Origin: Gammaproteobacteria bacterium
Lineage (GTDB): Bacteria; Pseudomonadota; Gammaproteobacteria; Steroidobacterales; XN24
DNA length: 47,545 nt
NCBI GenBank assembly: GCA_024640085.1
Contig: JAHEFR010000020.1
Coordinates: forward strand, 1 to 47,545
Direction: 5' to 3'
Part shown: piece by piece, positions 24,801 to 33,594 of the stretch
Position numbering within the stretch: the stretch's first letter is position 1
Layout: the number at the start of each line of letters is the position of its first letter
Made by a program: the position numbers and the translations under genes
The notes under the pieces: generated by a model
What the model was told of the DNA's origin: nothing
What the model saw: the letters and a program-made list of their open reading frames with translations, nothing else
The model's database searches: none

Positions 24801-26200
24801 ACCACAGAGGCCAGAGACATACGCTCCCATCCGTCGACCTCGCCTGAGATCGTGGCCACGGCCGGTCCGCGAATGAGTTTCTCCATGCCCGTCAGGGACC
24901 AGCCGACCTCCCGGGTCTTCAGGGACGCCCCGATGCTGAACCGGGGAGGCTCACCGGATCCGACGGGCTCCGGATGCAGCGAGATTTGCAGATCCGCGCC
25001 CGCTGCATCCACGCCAGCGACGCCGAGGCTGTCGGCATGTACCGCACTCTCGATCCTTGGCTCATCGAGGCTCCCCGCGAGGGTGACCGAAGCACTCAGT
25101 CCGGATGTCGCGACCGGCGCCAGCAGTTCTTCCAGATGCCCGCCATTCGTCTGGGCAATTTCGATGCTGCCAGCCAGACTGCCGTCCCGACGATCCAGGC
25201 TGCCCCGGGCAGTCACGGCCACGCCGGCGGTCTTGTAGCGGAGATCCGAGATGCGGACGACTCCGTGCCCCTCACGTCCGAGGACCGAAGCGCTCAAGCC
25301 CAGGTCTCCCGCACCCAGGGCCGCAAAGCGCGAGGGTACAAGAGTCACGGCGTCGATCTGCCCGGCGATTGTCAGGCGCGACTCATCGCCAATTGCCAGA
25401 CCGAAAGTCAGGTCCGCGACGGCGCCGGCAGCCCGGGCAGACAACCGTCCCCGCCACGCTTCCAGCGTCCCGTCTCCGGATAGCCGCACTTCGATGCCTT
25501 CGGTGCTCTCCGGGGCAATCAGGCTTGCGAGGGCACCTCCCGGGGCCTCCTCCCAGCTGGCATCCAGATCGTACGTCTCCCCGGCCGGACGGTAACGGAA
25601 CCTGGCCAGGAAGCGATCCGACCGATCGTCGATGCGGGAGACATCCAGATAACTCTCCCGGCCGTCCTCCACCCGCGATCCGACCTCGCCGGTCACCCGC
25701 CACACCGCACGTTGCCCCAGGATCGCATCCCCGACCTCGACCCGTTCCAGAGCCAGACGGCCAACCCTGACGTCGGGGAACGCACCGGGCACCACAGAGG
25801 AGCGCTCGCTACCCGCATCGACCGAATCCCTGGACGTCACCGGCCATCGCTCGAGGAGAATCGAACGGGCCTCAAGGACATCTATCCGGACTCCGCCCCA
25901 CAAAAGTGGCAGCGCCTGCCAGTCGGCATGGAGATCGGTGATCCGCAACACGATGCCCTCGGGCCCGTGCAGCTCCACCGACGCCGCATCCAGTCCGAAG
26001 GGAAGGCGACCGGCCCATCCGCCGATCCTCAGTGACAGCCCGGCGTCCCTGAGAGCCGCATCAGCCATTGATTCGATGCGAGCGCGCCCCGCATCGGTAT
26101 TCAGCCAGGCCATGAGGACAGCCATGATGGCGACCAGCCCGATCAGCAACCCCGCCAGACCCAGCCCCAGTACCTGCCATTTGCGCCAGTGTCCGCTCAT
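21806..26200 (-). CDS. tamB: Translocation and assembly module protein TamB
   Basis: A 1464-residue AsmA-like protein with a single N-terminal membrane anchor (residues ~10-30, LGLGLAGLLIGLVAIMAVLM). A very long, repetitive beta-rich periplasmic region follows, forming the lipid-conducting groove that spans inner and outer membranes. The C-terminal DUF490/TamB domain is recognised by IVGRLESVRGVLMFFGRRF, FTGGRKVDPELDVR and the closing ITTDIKQTGGQNVGIEY, which engages TamA. The length is within the family's range (about 1200-1500). The start abuts the tamA stop with no gap, so the pair is one operon. Role: anterograde phospholipid transport and assembly of some outer-membrane proteins. Confidence 0.93.
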   Translation of the reverse strand: MSGHWRKWQVLGLGLAGLLIGLVAIMAVLMAWLNTDAGRARIESMADAALRDAGLSLRIGGWAGRLPFGLDAASVELHGPEGIVLRITDLHADWQALPLLWGGVRIDVLEARSILLERWPVTSRDSVDAGSERSSVVPGAFPDVRVGRLALERVEVGDAILGQRAVWRVTGEVGSRVEDGRESYLDVSRIDDRSDRFLARFRYRPAGETYDLDASWEEAPGGALASLIAPESTEGIEVRLSGDGTLEAWRGRLSARAAGAVADLTFGLAIGDESRLTIAGQIDAVTLVPSRFAALGAGDLGLSASVLGREGHGVVRISDLRYKTAGVAVTARGSLDRRDGSLAGSIEIAQTNGGHLEELLAPVATSGLSASVTLAGSLDEPRIESAVHADSLGVAGVDAAGADLQISLHPEPVGSGEPPRFSIGASLKTREVGWSLTGMEKLIRGPAVATISGEVDGWERMSLASVVVELPDARLSGTVDVDLAGKTLRAPVQVAVTDLDALDPLTRLDLEGSAMLDVDLALPAFDGRVDIGVAGRTRDFSLGLPVVRSIVSPETELAASLALSPDSGLDISDIRVAGSRASVQGSVSFPAGYDRMEISATGSLPDAAVLSSELGIDLEGTAEAEAKLSGPIGNPRVDGTVSVQGIDLVAGRWNSIHGTYSLESLAEGANGPVGVAGEGPVGATRVEAWLGVGDGATELRDVRISAAGLAGDGRVRVPHTGAPLTGSFDLNAEDIGPAVAGFLGWEGAGSGSARLDLEAAGGEQDIRLAVTADQLRLLGAPNRPVAADRLDAQVHLIGWDGDLDAELTARNFSGPSGRFPLLNATARGMPADLSLHLDTQGRVLGAPATLIAGLDVRTEGPRRRITLTSLDGSLDGLPIESRMKATLTTTGGRLDLSGLDLRLGQGEIKAAGRLGAPDAVVEASISSLPMALLKLVNPGLSLTGELNARLDLHTASTGTEGTIDIDVDGVLPPHRRRMIPMRGSILGRLSSGQLAFEASAAVSGGAPVTVTGDLPLAIDLVAMRAGLTPEGRLRGRLDWSGDAFDILSLLPLEDHLVAGPMSASLDLSGTVSNPRVAGQVAIHDGRYEHLLAGTVLSPLEVLIEGDGESMRLVRLEAGDGGAGTLSGKGSLALDPESGFSLEASLTFENLTLLRRDEVTGRASGELRASGPLADLRVTGEVRTNEVEVGLANNLPPQVVELELTEAESSGTDANGGNGRQPGRVIDGALNVGISMPSRVFVRGLGLDSEWQGDLRVRGTLGQPGIVGRLESVRGVLMFFGRRFRLDDSSLIFTGGRKVDPELDVRSIHEGQQLTVYLALTGPISNPDLSLSSVPSVPEDEILARALFGKSAGQLTAVEAVQLAAAVSELTRRSSGPGVLARLREAVGVDVLRFGSVETSEGEQATTFEAGRYVTEGLYVGVETSTVEEGGAVSVEYEVSRRLRITTDIKQTGGQNVGIEYKRDY

Positions 26201-28057
26201 CTAGAAAGCCTGCCCGATGGAGATGTAGAACTGAAAGGTGTCGTCCACCTTCCGGCCGTTGATCGGGAACGCAACGTCCAGACGGACGGGTCCAATCGCG
26301 GTGTAGTAGCGTCCGCCAAGCCCTGCAGCCCAGCGGATCGTGGCGTCCTCGTCGGTAGTGAAATCCGGGTTCGTGAATACCGTGCCGCCATCGACAAACG
26401 GCACCAGTCCGATCCGCTCGGTGATCCTCCATCTCAATTCACCGCTGACTTCGAATACCGACCGCCCGCCGATGGGGTCGTTCTGGTCGTCAAGGGGACC
26501 GACCTTCTGGAACTGGTATCCCCGGATCGATCCGCCGCCGCCCGCGTAGAAGCGTTTGGACGCCGGCACTTCCGCCCGGCTCTCGCCGAAGATACTCCCG
26601 ACGCGGGTGCGCGCGGCGACGATGACCCTGTCATCCCGCCGCAAGGACTTGTAGGCGGACGCGGCCACGTCCGTTATCACGAACGCGTTCCTTTCGTCGC
26701 CGGCCGTCAGTATCGGTGCCGCTCCCAGCGCCAGGCGAGTACCACGGGTCGGGTCCATGTCGTCATCCCGGCTGTCCCTCACCAGGGATGCTGGCATTCC
26801 GAGGATCCACAGGGTCCGGTCTTCCTGATTCTCGGTGATATCGGACAATTCAAGGGTCAGACCCAGCTTGCCATCCCATAGCTCGTCCAATTCGCGCTGC
26901 AGCGCGACGCCGGAGCCGAGGCTGGTTTCCTTGTAGGCATCGGTGTTCTCTCGCAGGACCCGGACGCCAGCCAGCAGTGTCTGGTCGTTGCGGCGGAAGC
27001 GCGGTTTCGAAAACAGGGTGGCCAGGCTCTGCTCGATCTTGCCGACACGTGTCTCTACCCGCAGATCCTCGTCCTCGCGGAACACGTTCCGGTGCTCCCA
27101 GAACGCGTTCACCTCGAAACCTTCGTCGGTGCTCCAGCTCAGGCCCGCGCCCACCGTCCTGAACGGCCGCTCCGCCAGCCGCAAACTGATCGGGACGTCT
27201 CCCGCCCCATCGAGTCCCGTGGCGGTCGACAGCGCGACGGATCCGAACAGGAATGTATCCAGCAAGTTTTGGCGGTACTCGTCCAGGAGCCGCCGGTCGT
27301 ATTGCTGACCCGGCTCCCAGGGACACAGACGTCGGATGTAGGATTCCCTGACGTCTTCCAAGCCCTCGATTATCAACGGGCCGAAGCCGGCTTTCGGCCC
27401 GGAGTCCACCGTCATGGTGATCCGCATCATGTGCGTAATCCGGTCCACGACGTGGAGTCGATCCTGCACCGTCCCGAACGGATATCCGCGCTCCCAAAGA
27501 ATCGACTCCATACGAGCCTCGGAGGCAACGACATCGGGGGCGCGAACACGCCGTCCCAGTTGCACACCCAGTTCCTGCGGAGAGACTGGAAGGTCGTCGT
27601 CGTGACGTTCGTCCACATAGACGATGTCGAAACTCTCGAGGCGGTAAGGGTCCCCGCGAGCAACGGTCAGCGTCACGATTACCGGATCCGCCGTGGCGTC
27701 GATGCGGTAGTCGACATTTCCATCGTAGTAACCGTCGGATTTGAGGACCGCCTCCAGGCGCTTGACATCCCCTACCGCCCGGCGCTCCAGGGCCGAGACC
27801 GTTGCCGGCTTCTTGTGGACCAGAGTGACCAGCAGTGAAGACTCCACAATCAGGTCTCCCAGCTTGCCGCTCATGGAGCCCTCGAACTCCACCTCATAAT
27901 CGACGCCGACGGTGTCACCGGCCTCCGGCGTTTCCTGGCTCGGCTGGGCCGGGTCGGACGATACCGGAACGAGCACCTCAGACTGCTCATTCGTCGTCGC
28001 GGCTGCCCCGACAGATATGAGGATCAGAACGAGCGCGCCCGGCAGCGACCGCATCAT
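26201..28057 (-). CDS. tamA: Outer-membrane assembly factor TamA (Omp85 family)
   Basis: A 618-residue Omp85-family protein. It has a signal peptide (ALVLILISVGAAATT), N-terminal POTRA domains to about residue 290 (for example LEAVLKSDGYYDGNVDYRID), and a 16-strand beta-barrel ending in a hydrophobic, Phe-terminated strand (FQFYISIGQAF), the usual C-terminal signal for BAM insertion. The conserved lid-loop motif is GGGGSIRGYQ. It lies directly upstream of tamB, and together they form the TAM complex. Two consecutive ATG codons are at the start; I use the outer one. A stretch of about 430 bp upstream should hold the promoter. Confidence 0.93.
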   Translation of the reverse strand: MMRSLPGALVLILISVGAAATTNEQSEVLVPVSSDPAQPSQETPEAGDTVGVDYEVEFEGSMSGKLGDLIVESSLLVTLVHKKPATVSALERRAVGDVKRLEAVLKSDGYYDGNVDYRIDATADPVIVTLTVARGDPYRLESFDIVYVDERHDDDLPVSPQELGVQLGRRVRAPDVVASEARMESILWERGYPFGTVQDRLHVVDRITHMMRITMTVDSGPKAGFGPLIIEGLEDVRESYIRRLCPWEPGQQYDRRLLDEYRQNLLDTFLFGSVALSTATGLDGAGDVPISLRLAERPFRTVGAGLSWSTDEGFEVNAFWEHRNVFREDEDLRVETRVGKIEQSLATLFSKPRFRRNDQTLLAGVRVLRENTDAYKETSLGSGVALQRELDELWDGKLGLTLELSDITENQEDRTLWILGMPASLVRDSRDDDMDPTRGTRLALGAAPILTAGDERNAFVITDVAASAYKSLRRDDRVIVAARTRVGSIFGESRAEVPASKRFYAGGGGSIRGYQFQKVGPLDDQNDPIGGRSVFEVSGELRWRITERIGLVPFVDGGTVFTNPDFTTDEDATIRWAAGLGGRYYTAIGPVRLDVAFPINGRKVDDTFQFYISIGQAF

Positions 28058-28493
28058 GGCCGCGGAACGTTGAGTGGTCGCTCTGTTCAGATTCGCGATC
28101 TCCTGCTCCGTACCGGACCCGGGCGACTGTGCCCCTTGTTTCCTTAGATGCTGGGCGGAGCCAAAGATTCTCGGGCTTGCTCGAAAATGACGGGGAGCAT
28201 CCCGACGGGCCCGGCCGGGGCGCGAACGTCACCGTGCAACGAGCGGCCGTGGAATCCTTTCTTGCCTGGCTCGTCCGGGATGTTAGCCGATACCCCTGAC
28301 GAACGCCTGCACGTATGCCGGACGACTGGTGCGGGCTGCCCGGCCGACTACCCCCTCCCATTCAACCCGGTATCGGGAGGTTTGGCCTCCGGACCGGATT
28401 TACGCCGGAGCCTGACGGCCGCATGCGGGAATGGGGCCGTCATGCTTTAGAATCGTCCGGGAGCTTGGATCAACCATCAGGGAAGGCAGACAG
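28058..28493. other. Divergent intergenic region between tamA and the FMN reductase gene
   Basis: These 436 bases separate leftward tamA from the rightward FMN reductase gene. Short open frames occur, but none shows a recognisable product or ribosome binding site. Promoters for both genes are expected here; I cannot place boxes with confidence. Confidence 0.4.
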
Positions 28494-29048
28494 ATGACAA
28501 GTCTAGTTGGAATCGCCGGCAGTCTCCGATCCGGATCGCTGAACATGGCGCTGCTGAGGGCAGCGACCGACCTGGTGCCGGACGAGGTCGATCTGGAGAT
28601 CGGTTCGATAGCGGACATCCCACTCTATAACGGAGATGTGGAAGCCAGCTCGGGCATCCCTGATGCGGTGGCCCAACTCCAGGACTTGATCGCGGAATCT
28701 GACGGACTGATCATCGCCACTCCGGAATACAACAATTCCATACCGGGCGTACTCAAGAACGCTCTCGATTGGCTTTCGAGACCACCCTCGGAGATACCGC
28801 GGGTTTTCGGCGATCTCCCAGTGGCGATCATGGGGGCGTCACCCGGTGGATTCGGGACCGTACTGGCCCAGGCCGCCTGGCTGCCCGTCCTCAAGACGCT
28901 CGGCACGCAGCCATGGTCCGGCGGGCGCCTTCTGGTATCGCGCGCCGGGTCGGCTTTCGACGACGAAGGCGAGCTGATCGACGAACAGGTGGAGAAGCGA
29001 CTGGCTGACTTCCTGGATGGTTTCGTGGACTACGTGACCGGGGAATGA
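28494..29048 (+). CDS. NAD(P)H-dependent FMN reductase (flavodoxin fold)
   Basis: A 184-residue flavoprotein. The N-terminal phosphate-binding loop is GIAGSLRSGSLNMALLRAA and the flavin-ring motif is IIATPEYNNSIPGVLKNALDWLSRP, both diagnostic of the NADPH-dependent FMN reductase/chromate reductase (ChrR, YieF, AzoR-like) family. ASPGGFGTVLAQ forms the third flavin loop. Such enzymes are cytoplasmic and reduce quinones, azo compounds or chromate at the expense of NAD(P)H. ATG at 28494 has GGAAGG about 8 nt upstream. It appears to be a single-gene transcript. Confidence 0.92.
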   Translation: MTSLVGIAGSLRSGSLNMALLRAATDLVPDEVDLEIGSIADIPLYNGDVEASSGIPDAVAQLQDLIAESDGLIIATPEYNNSIPGVLKNALDWLSRPPSEIPRVFGDLPVAIMGASPGGFGTVLAQAAWLPVLKTLGTQPWSGGRLLVSRAGSAFDDEGELIDEQVEKRLADFLDGFVDYVTGE

Positions 29049-29610
29049 GCCTGCCCGCATGCCGAACATGAACCGGCTTTTTCCCCGCCTGCCACATCAG
29101 TCCGGCAGGATCGGATCAATTTCCCGCGCTGCATGTCGTTCTACGGAGAAGCCATAGCGTCCGCGCCAGGCGTCACCGAGCAAGCAGTCGAAGCCACTCA
29201 GCTGTCAACTCGCCCTCCACGTTGTCCATCATCGATGCGAGCCTTCCGGATCGAGGGCCCGGGAGGCATAATGCGTATCCCGCATCTCTCCACAGCTCCG
29301 GCAGAGTCCGCCGACCCGACTAATATCACGCGGCAACTTCTGTTTCCCGGCTTGTGGAGCAGACTCAGCGAGACACTCTCCAGTGACAATCCGATGCCGA
29401 GTGTTTCATATGTTTTATCATATAGTTAAAAGGTTTATCTAGAAAATAGATGAATTTATGCCCCTCCCTGCCCAACAAGCAAGTAGCGCCACGCCGGCCT
29501 GAATGGATAACCGCCACCCTGGCGGTGCCACCGCAAGCCGGACGGAACTCGAGAACCGCCGTCCCACTATGACGCGACTACCTGTCAGTTTGACGAAGAG
29601 GACGATCCGC
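29049..29610. promoter_or_regulatory. Intergenic region with AT-rich promoter-like segment
   Basis: These 562 bases hold no convincing gene. Around 29405-29460 the sequence becomes strikingly AT-rich, with TATAGT-like elements and a small inverted repeat, ATCTA-GAAAA-TAGAT (29437-29451). It probably carries the promoter of the three-gene operon starting at 29611. Just after the FMN reductase, 29061-29082 has a weak 4-bp hairpin followed by five T, too short to call a terminator. An open frame at 29133-29429 lacks recognisable features. Confidence 0.4.
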
Positions 29611-30195
29611 ATGTGGAACACTCAAACACGCAGCGACTCCTTGCGGGGGCGGCGCGGCGCCCTGATACCCGATTTCCGTCGGATCGTTTGCGTCCTTGCA
29701 ATACTCGCAACATCAGCATCGCGTGGTGCGCCTGCCGAAGACCAGATCAGCGACAAGCAGATCTATGGGTGGATCGAAAGGGCCGTTGTGAGCACCGAAC
29801 ACCTCGAGATGAAGGCCAAGCTGGATACGGGGGCAATGACCAGCTCCCTGCATGCGATCAACATTCAGCGGTTCAAGAGAGACGGCAAGCGAATGGTACG
29901 GTTCGACCTCGAAGACCCGGAAACCGGCGAGCGCGTCACCATCGAACGCTCACTCGCGCGGAAGGTTCGCATAAAGGAATCGGATACCGGGGAATACAGC
30001 AAGAGACCCGTTGTCGAGTTGTGGTTCTGTATCGGTGACATCGGCAAGACAGTAGAGGTGAGCCTGGTCGACCGGGGCCACTTCATCTACCCTCTTCTGG
30101 TGGGCCGGAACTTCATGGCGGGTGCAGTCCTGGTGGACTCGGACGAAACGTTCACCCGCTCTCCTTCCTGCGACACGAGTGGCCAAACGTCGTGA
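29611..30195 (+). CDS. Retropepsin-like periplasmic protease (RimK/LysX-associated, 'ATP-dependent zinc protease' family)
   Basis: A 194-residue protein with an N-terminal signal or anchor (IVCVLAILATSASRG) and one pepsin-like domain. The catalytic-type motif is KLDTGAMTSSLHA (Asp72), followed by a second flap region and LLVGRNFMAGAVLVD near the C-terminus, as in single-domain retropepsins of PF05618. The family has been labelled an ATP-dependent zinc protease, but it carries an aspartyl-protease motif. The ATG at 29611 has AGGA 8 nt upstream. Its stop overlaps the next gene's GTG start by 4 nt (GTGA). It is the first gene of a protease/transglutaminase/ATP-grasp operon. Confidence 0.85.
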   Translation: MWNTQTRSDSLRGRRGALIPDFRRIVCVLAILATSASRGAPAEDQISDKQIYGWIERAVVSTEHLEMKAKLDTGAMTSSLHAINIQRFKRDGKRMVRFDLEDPETGERVTIERSLARKVRIKESDTGEYSKRPVVELWFCIGDIGKTVEVSLVDRGHFIYPLLVGRNFMAGAVLVDSDETFTRSPSCDTSGQTS

Positions 30196-31733
30196 ATCTG
30201 TCGGCCCGGCGCCGTCATCTCTACCTGCTGTCGGCAACACTTGCGGTCGTGGGAATCTCCGTGGGCGTCATCCGGGTCGCCGAACTGGGATTTCCGATGG
30301 TCCCGGGAGCAACATCGCCGCTGTGGACAGTGGAGGCCCGCATACAGTTCGAAAGATTCACGCCTGGAACCGCCAAGGCCATGCTCGCCATCCCGGCCGA
30401 TCCACTCGGATACGAGGTGCTGACAGAGAACTTTATCTCGAGGGGCTACGGCGTGTCGGTCAGCGATGAGGACGGCGACCGCATCGCCCTCTGGGCGATC
30501 CGGAGGACGGAAGGAGAGCAGTCCCTGTATTACCGAATGCGCGTGTTCCGTAAGGACGATCGCGAGACGGGAGTTCCGCCGCCCCCATTTCCGCCTGTTC
30601 CCGAACTGGAAGAGCCGTTTGCATCGGCGATGGACGCCATCATCGAAGACGTCAGGCGCCACTCCGCCGATGTAGAAACGTTCACTGCCACCCTCCTCCA
30701 GACCATCGCGTCCGCTAGCCCCGATGACAACGTGCGCCTATTCATCGGACATGAGCCCGACCCATTCAGGGCGGCCGAAGCGGCCAGGACACTTCTGTCG
30801 GGGGCCCGTATTCCGGCGAGAGTGCTCCAGGTCATCGACCTGCCGAACGAAGCCCGCAGAGTGGAACTGGAACCATGGATCGCCGTCCACAACGGCAGGC
30901 GCTGGTTGTTTTTCAATCCCGCAACCGGAATCAAGGAACTTCCGCGATCGTTGTTCATCTGGCGCTGGAGCGGCGATCCCATTGCCCGGGTCCTGGGCGG
31001 GGCCAAGGAAAGTGTCGAATTCCGGGTCTCGCCGAGTGTCCAGGACGCCCTCTCCCTGGCCCAACAGCAGGCCGCGAGCCGGGACTCGAGGCTGGCGCAA
31101 TTCTCGCTCCTCGATCTGCCTCTCCAGACACGGCAGGTCTACGCCGTGGTGTTGCTGATCCCCATTGGCGCGCTGGTGATCGTGCTGATGCGGAACGTCG
31201 TCGGAGTCCGAACATTCGGAACGTTCCTGCCAGTGCTGGTCGCCCTGGCATTCCGGGAAACGCAACTGGTCGCCGGCATCTTCATGTTCAGCACGCTGGT
31301 GGCTCTGGGACTCGCTCTGCGCCTCTACCTGGAAAAGCTCCACCTGCTTCTTGTGCCCCGTCTGGCCGCCGTACTGACCATGGTCGTTCTGTTGATGGCT
31401 GCGCTCAGCGTGCTGAGCCACCGGCTGGGACTCGAGACCGGCCTGTCTGTGGCGCTTTTCCCGATGGTCATTCTCACCATGACAATCGAGAGGATGTCGG
31501 TAGTGTGGGAGGAACGCGGGCCCAGGGATGCCATCATCGACGGCCTCGGCAGTCTCCTGGTGGCAACGATCGCATACGGCGTCATGAGCGTGTCATTGAT
31601 CCAGCACCTCGTGTTCGTTTTCCCCGAGACGCTGCTGGTCGTGTTGGCGGTGATCCTGTTGCTGGGGAGCTACACGGGATACCGACTGACAGAGATCCGC
31701 CGGTTCCGAGTCCTGGGGGGCAATGGAAGGTGA
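30192..31733 (+). CDS. Inactive transglutaminase fused to seven-helix membrane domain
   Basis: A 513-residue protein. An N-terminal helix (LYLLSATLAVVGISVGV) is followed by a periplasmic transglutaminase-like domain (residues ~40-310), then about seven transmembrane helices (residues ~315-500). The transglutaminase core is degenerate: where active enzymes carry Cys-His-Asp, I see ARTLLSGARIPARVLQV and EPWIAVHNGRRWLFFNPATG, with no catalytic Cys in the expected helix. This fits the Transglut_i_TM/7TM_transglut architecture. It overlaps both neighbours by 4 nt (GTGA at each junction), so the three proteins are likely made together and may form a membrane complex. Confidence 0.87.
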   Translation: MNLSARRRHLYLLSATLAVVGISVGVIRVAELGFPMVPGATSPLWTVEARIQFERFTPGTAKAMLAIPADPLGYEVLTENFISRGYGVSVSDEDGDRIALWAIRRTEGEQSLYYRMRVFRKDDRETGVPPPPFPPVPELEEPFASAMDAIIEDVRRHSADVETFTATLLQTIASASPDDNVRLFIGHEPDPFRAAEAARTLLSGARIPARVLQVIDLPNEARRVELEPWIAVHNGRRWLFFNPATGIKELPRSLFIWRWSGDPIARVLGGAKESVEFRVSPSVQDALSLAQQQAASRDSRLAQFSLLDLPLQTRQVYAVVLLIPIGALVIVLMRNVVGVRTFGTFLPVLVALAFRETQLVAGIFMFSTLVALGLALRLYLEKLHLLLVPRLAAVLTMVVLLMAALSVLSHRLGLETGLSVALFPMVILTMTIERMSVVWEERGPRDAIIDGLGSLLVATIAYGVMSVSLIQHLVFVFPETLLVVLAVILLLGSYTGYRLTEIRRFRVLGGNGR

Positions 31734-32677
31734 TCTTCCGGTCGATGAGGGAATCCGGCGTCCTCGGCATCAATGCACGCAACGGGGAACTGATCGCAGT
31801 CCATAACCGGCGACACCTGTTTCCGCTCGTGGACGACAAACTGCGAACCAAGCGGCTGGCCCAGGAACACGGCGTGCCGGTCCCCGAGCTTTTCGGGGCC
31901 CTGTCCACGATCCGCGACATCCAAGAGTTCCCGAAGCTCGTAGAGCAGCGACAGCAATTCGTGGTCAAACCGGCGACCGGCTCTGGCGGCGATGGCATCC
32001 TCGTGTTCGACGCACACCGGGAGGGCCGTTTCAGGCTATGTACAGGGACGCACGTGACCCTAGATGACCTGGCTCATCATCTGGCCAATACCCTCAACGG
32101 CCAGTACAGCCTGGGCGGCCACCCCGATCGGGTCATGATCGAATATCGTGTGCTGTTCGATCCGATCTTCGACAAGGTCAGCTACGTGGGGGTCCCGGAC
32201 ATACGGGTAATCGTATTCCGGGGATTCCCGGTCATGGCAATGGCCAGGCTACCGACTCAGGCATCCAACGGCAGGGCGAACCTTCACCAGGGGGCCGTCG
32301 GTGTGGGCATCGACATCTCGACCGGCCTCACGATGCGGGGCGTCCTTGAAAATGACGTCGTCCGCCTGCACCCCGATACGAATGCTGAACTCGAGGGGCT
32401 CGAGGTACCGTTGTGGCCGAAGATCATGCTCATGGCGGCTCGTTGCTACGAACTGACCGGGCTCGGCTACCTGGGCGTCGACATCGTGCTGGATGTCGCA
32501 AAGGGTCCGCTGATGCTCGAACTCAACGCCCGCCCGGGCTTGAACATCCAGATTGCCAACCGGGAGGGCATCGTGGGCCGCCTGCATGAAGTAGAAATGG
32601 CCGCAGGAGCCGCCCTGACCCCGGAGGAACGGGTCGCCTTTTCTGCAAATACATTCAGTCGGGCCACCGTGGCATGA
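31730..32677 (+). CDS. RimK-like ATP-grasp ligase (alpha-L-glutamate ligase-like)
   Basis: A 315-residue ATP-grasp enzyme. Visible elements are the N-terminal GVLGINARNGELI, the ATP-binding glycine loop region FVVKPATGSGGDGILV, GVPDIRVIVFRGFPVMAMAR, and the metal-binding end LGVDIVLDVAKGPLMLELNARPGLNIQIAN (Glu and Asn ligands). Such ligases add an amino acid to a carboxylate in a peptide-like bond. The substrate of this subgroup is not known to me. The GTG start at 31730 overlaps the preceding stop (GTGA); an ATG at 31745 is an alternative. It is the last gene of the operon. Confidence 0.88.
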   Translation: MIFRSMRESGVLGINARNGELIAVHNRRHLFPLVDDKLRTKRLAQEHGVPVPELFGALSTIRDIQEFPKLVEQRQQFVVKPATGSGGDGILVFDAHREGRFRLCTGTHVTLDDLAHHLANTLNGQYSLGGHPDRVMIEYRVLFDPIFDKVSYVGVPDIRVIVFRGFPVMAMARLPTQASNGRANLHQGAVGVGIDISTGLTMRGVLENDVVRLHPDTNAELEGLEVPLWPKIMLMAARCYELTGLGYLGVDIVLDVAKGPLMLELNARPGLNIQIANREGIVGRLHEVEMAAGAALTPEERVAFSANTFSRATVA

Positions 32678-32828
32678 AGCGGTCCCTCGCCGCGGTTCAA
32701 GGTTTGTGGCAAATGCCTGCGCGGCGATCCCAGTCGGCCCGGGCTTGCCAGCGCAAGGTCCCTTCTGTGCGGCGCCGCAGCCCCCGGACCGGGATCGATC
32801 GACACATATAAATATCTGAACCGCATCT

Positions 32829-32845
32829 GTTGGACACGGTCCAAC
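32829..32845. promoter_or_regulatory. Inverted repeat upstream of the Bax-inhibitor gene
   Basis: GTTGGAC-ACG-GTCCAAC, a perfect 7-bp inverted repeat about 53 bp before the start codon. It lies just downstream of an AT-rich TATAAATAT segment (32807-32815) that could be a -10 region. It could be an operator or a small hairpin in the leader. Confidence 0.4.
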
Positions 32846-32897
32846 GAACCTGATAAACAGCATCCCACAAACTGATCCGCCGGAGGGAAAAGACACC

Positions 32898-33569
32898 ATG
32901 GATCGACCACAAGCCGCCTATGCGACTATCACCCAGGCTTCCGCGCTGCAGACCAACAAGGTTCTGCGCAATACCTATATCCTGCTGTCGGCCACCTTGC
33001 TGTTCTCGGCGGCCATGGCCGGAGTCGCCATTGCCGTAGGCATGCCGATCATCAACCCGTTCGTGACCCTGCTGGTCTATTTCGGATTACTGTTCGCCAC
33101 TGCCAAGACCCGCAACAGCGGCGCAGGGATCGCGTTCGTCTTTGCCCTGACAGGCTTCATGGGACTGACTCTGGGGCCGATCATCTCACTTTACGTGACG
33201 GCCCTGCCGAACGGCAGCCAGATCGTAATGACCGCCCTGGGCATCACCGGGATGACGTTCCTGGGCCTGAGCGCCTACGCGGTCAAAAGCGGTCGGGACT
33301 TCAGCTTCATGGGAGGATTCCTGACCGTCGGAATCCTCGGCGCGTTCCTGCTCGGCATCGTGGCGCTGGTCTTCCAGATGCCGGCCCTGAGCCTGGCGGT
33401 GTCTGCCATGTTCGTGCTGGCCATGGGCGGTCTGATCCTGTTCCAGACCAGTCAGATCGTCCGTGGCGGCGAGACCAACTACATCATGGCCACCGTGACG
33501 CTCTACATCTCCATTTACAACCTGTTCACCAGCCTGCTGCACCTGCTGGGCGTCTTCGGCGACGAGTAG
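32898..33569 (+). CDS. yccA: Bax inhibitor-1/YccA family membrane protein
   Basis: A 223-residue protein with seven hydrophobic helices. The family signature is visible in the central GFMGLTLGPIISLY and FLGLSAYAVKSGRDFSFMGG, and the conserved acidic end is INLF-type (SIYNLFTSLLHLLG). In E. coli, YccA binds the FtsH protease and modulates its action on membrane proteins; the fold also supports a pH-sensitive calcium leak. ATG at 32898 has GGAGGG about 12 nt upstream. A strong intrinsic terminator follows 25 bp after the stop, so this is a single-gene transcript. Confidence 0.92.
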   Translation: MDRPQAAYATITQASALQTNKVLRNTYILLSATLLFSAAMAGVAIAVGMPIINPFVTLLVYFGLLFATAKTRNSGAGIAFVFALTGFMGLTLGPIISLYVTALPNGSQIVMTALGITGMTFLGLSAYAVKSGRDFSFMGGFLTVGILGAFLLGIVALVFQMPALSLAVSAMFVLAMGGLILFQTSQIVRGGETNYIMATVTLYISIYNLFTSLLHLLGVFGDE

Positions 33570-33594
33570 ACGGTGACACCGGACTTTGTCGATG

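Noticed and set aside
29061-29082. Possible terminator after the FMN reductase gene
   Set aside because: The stem is only 4 bp with a long loop. The five T that follow are not enough on their own.
29133-29429. 98-codon open frame in the gap before the protease/ATP-grasp operon
   Set aside because: No ribosome binding site, no domain, and it runs into the AT-rich promoter-like segment.
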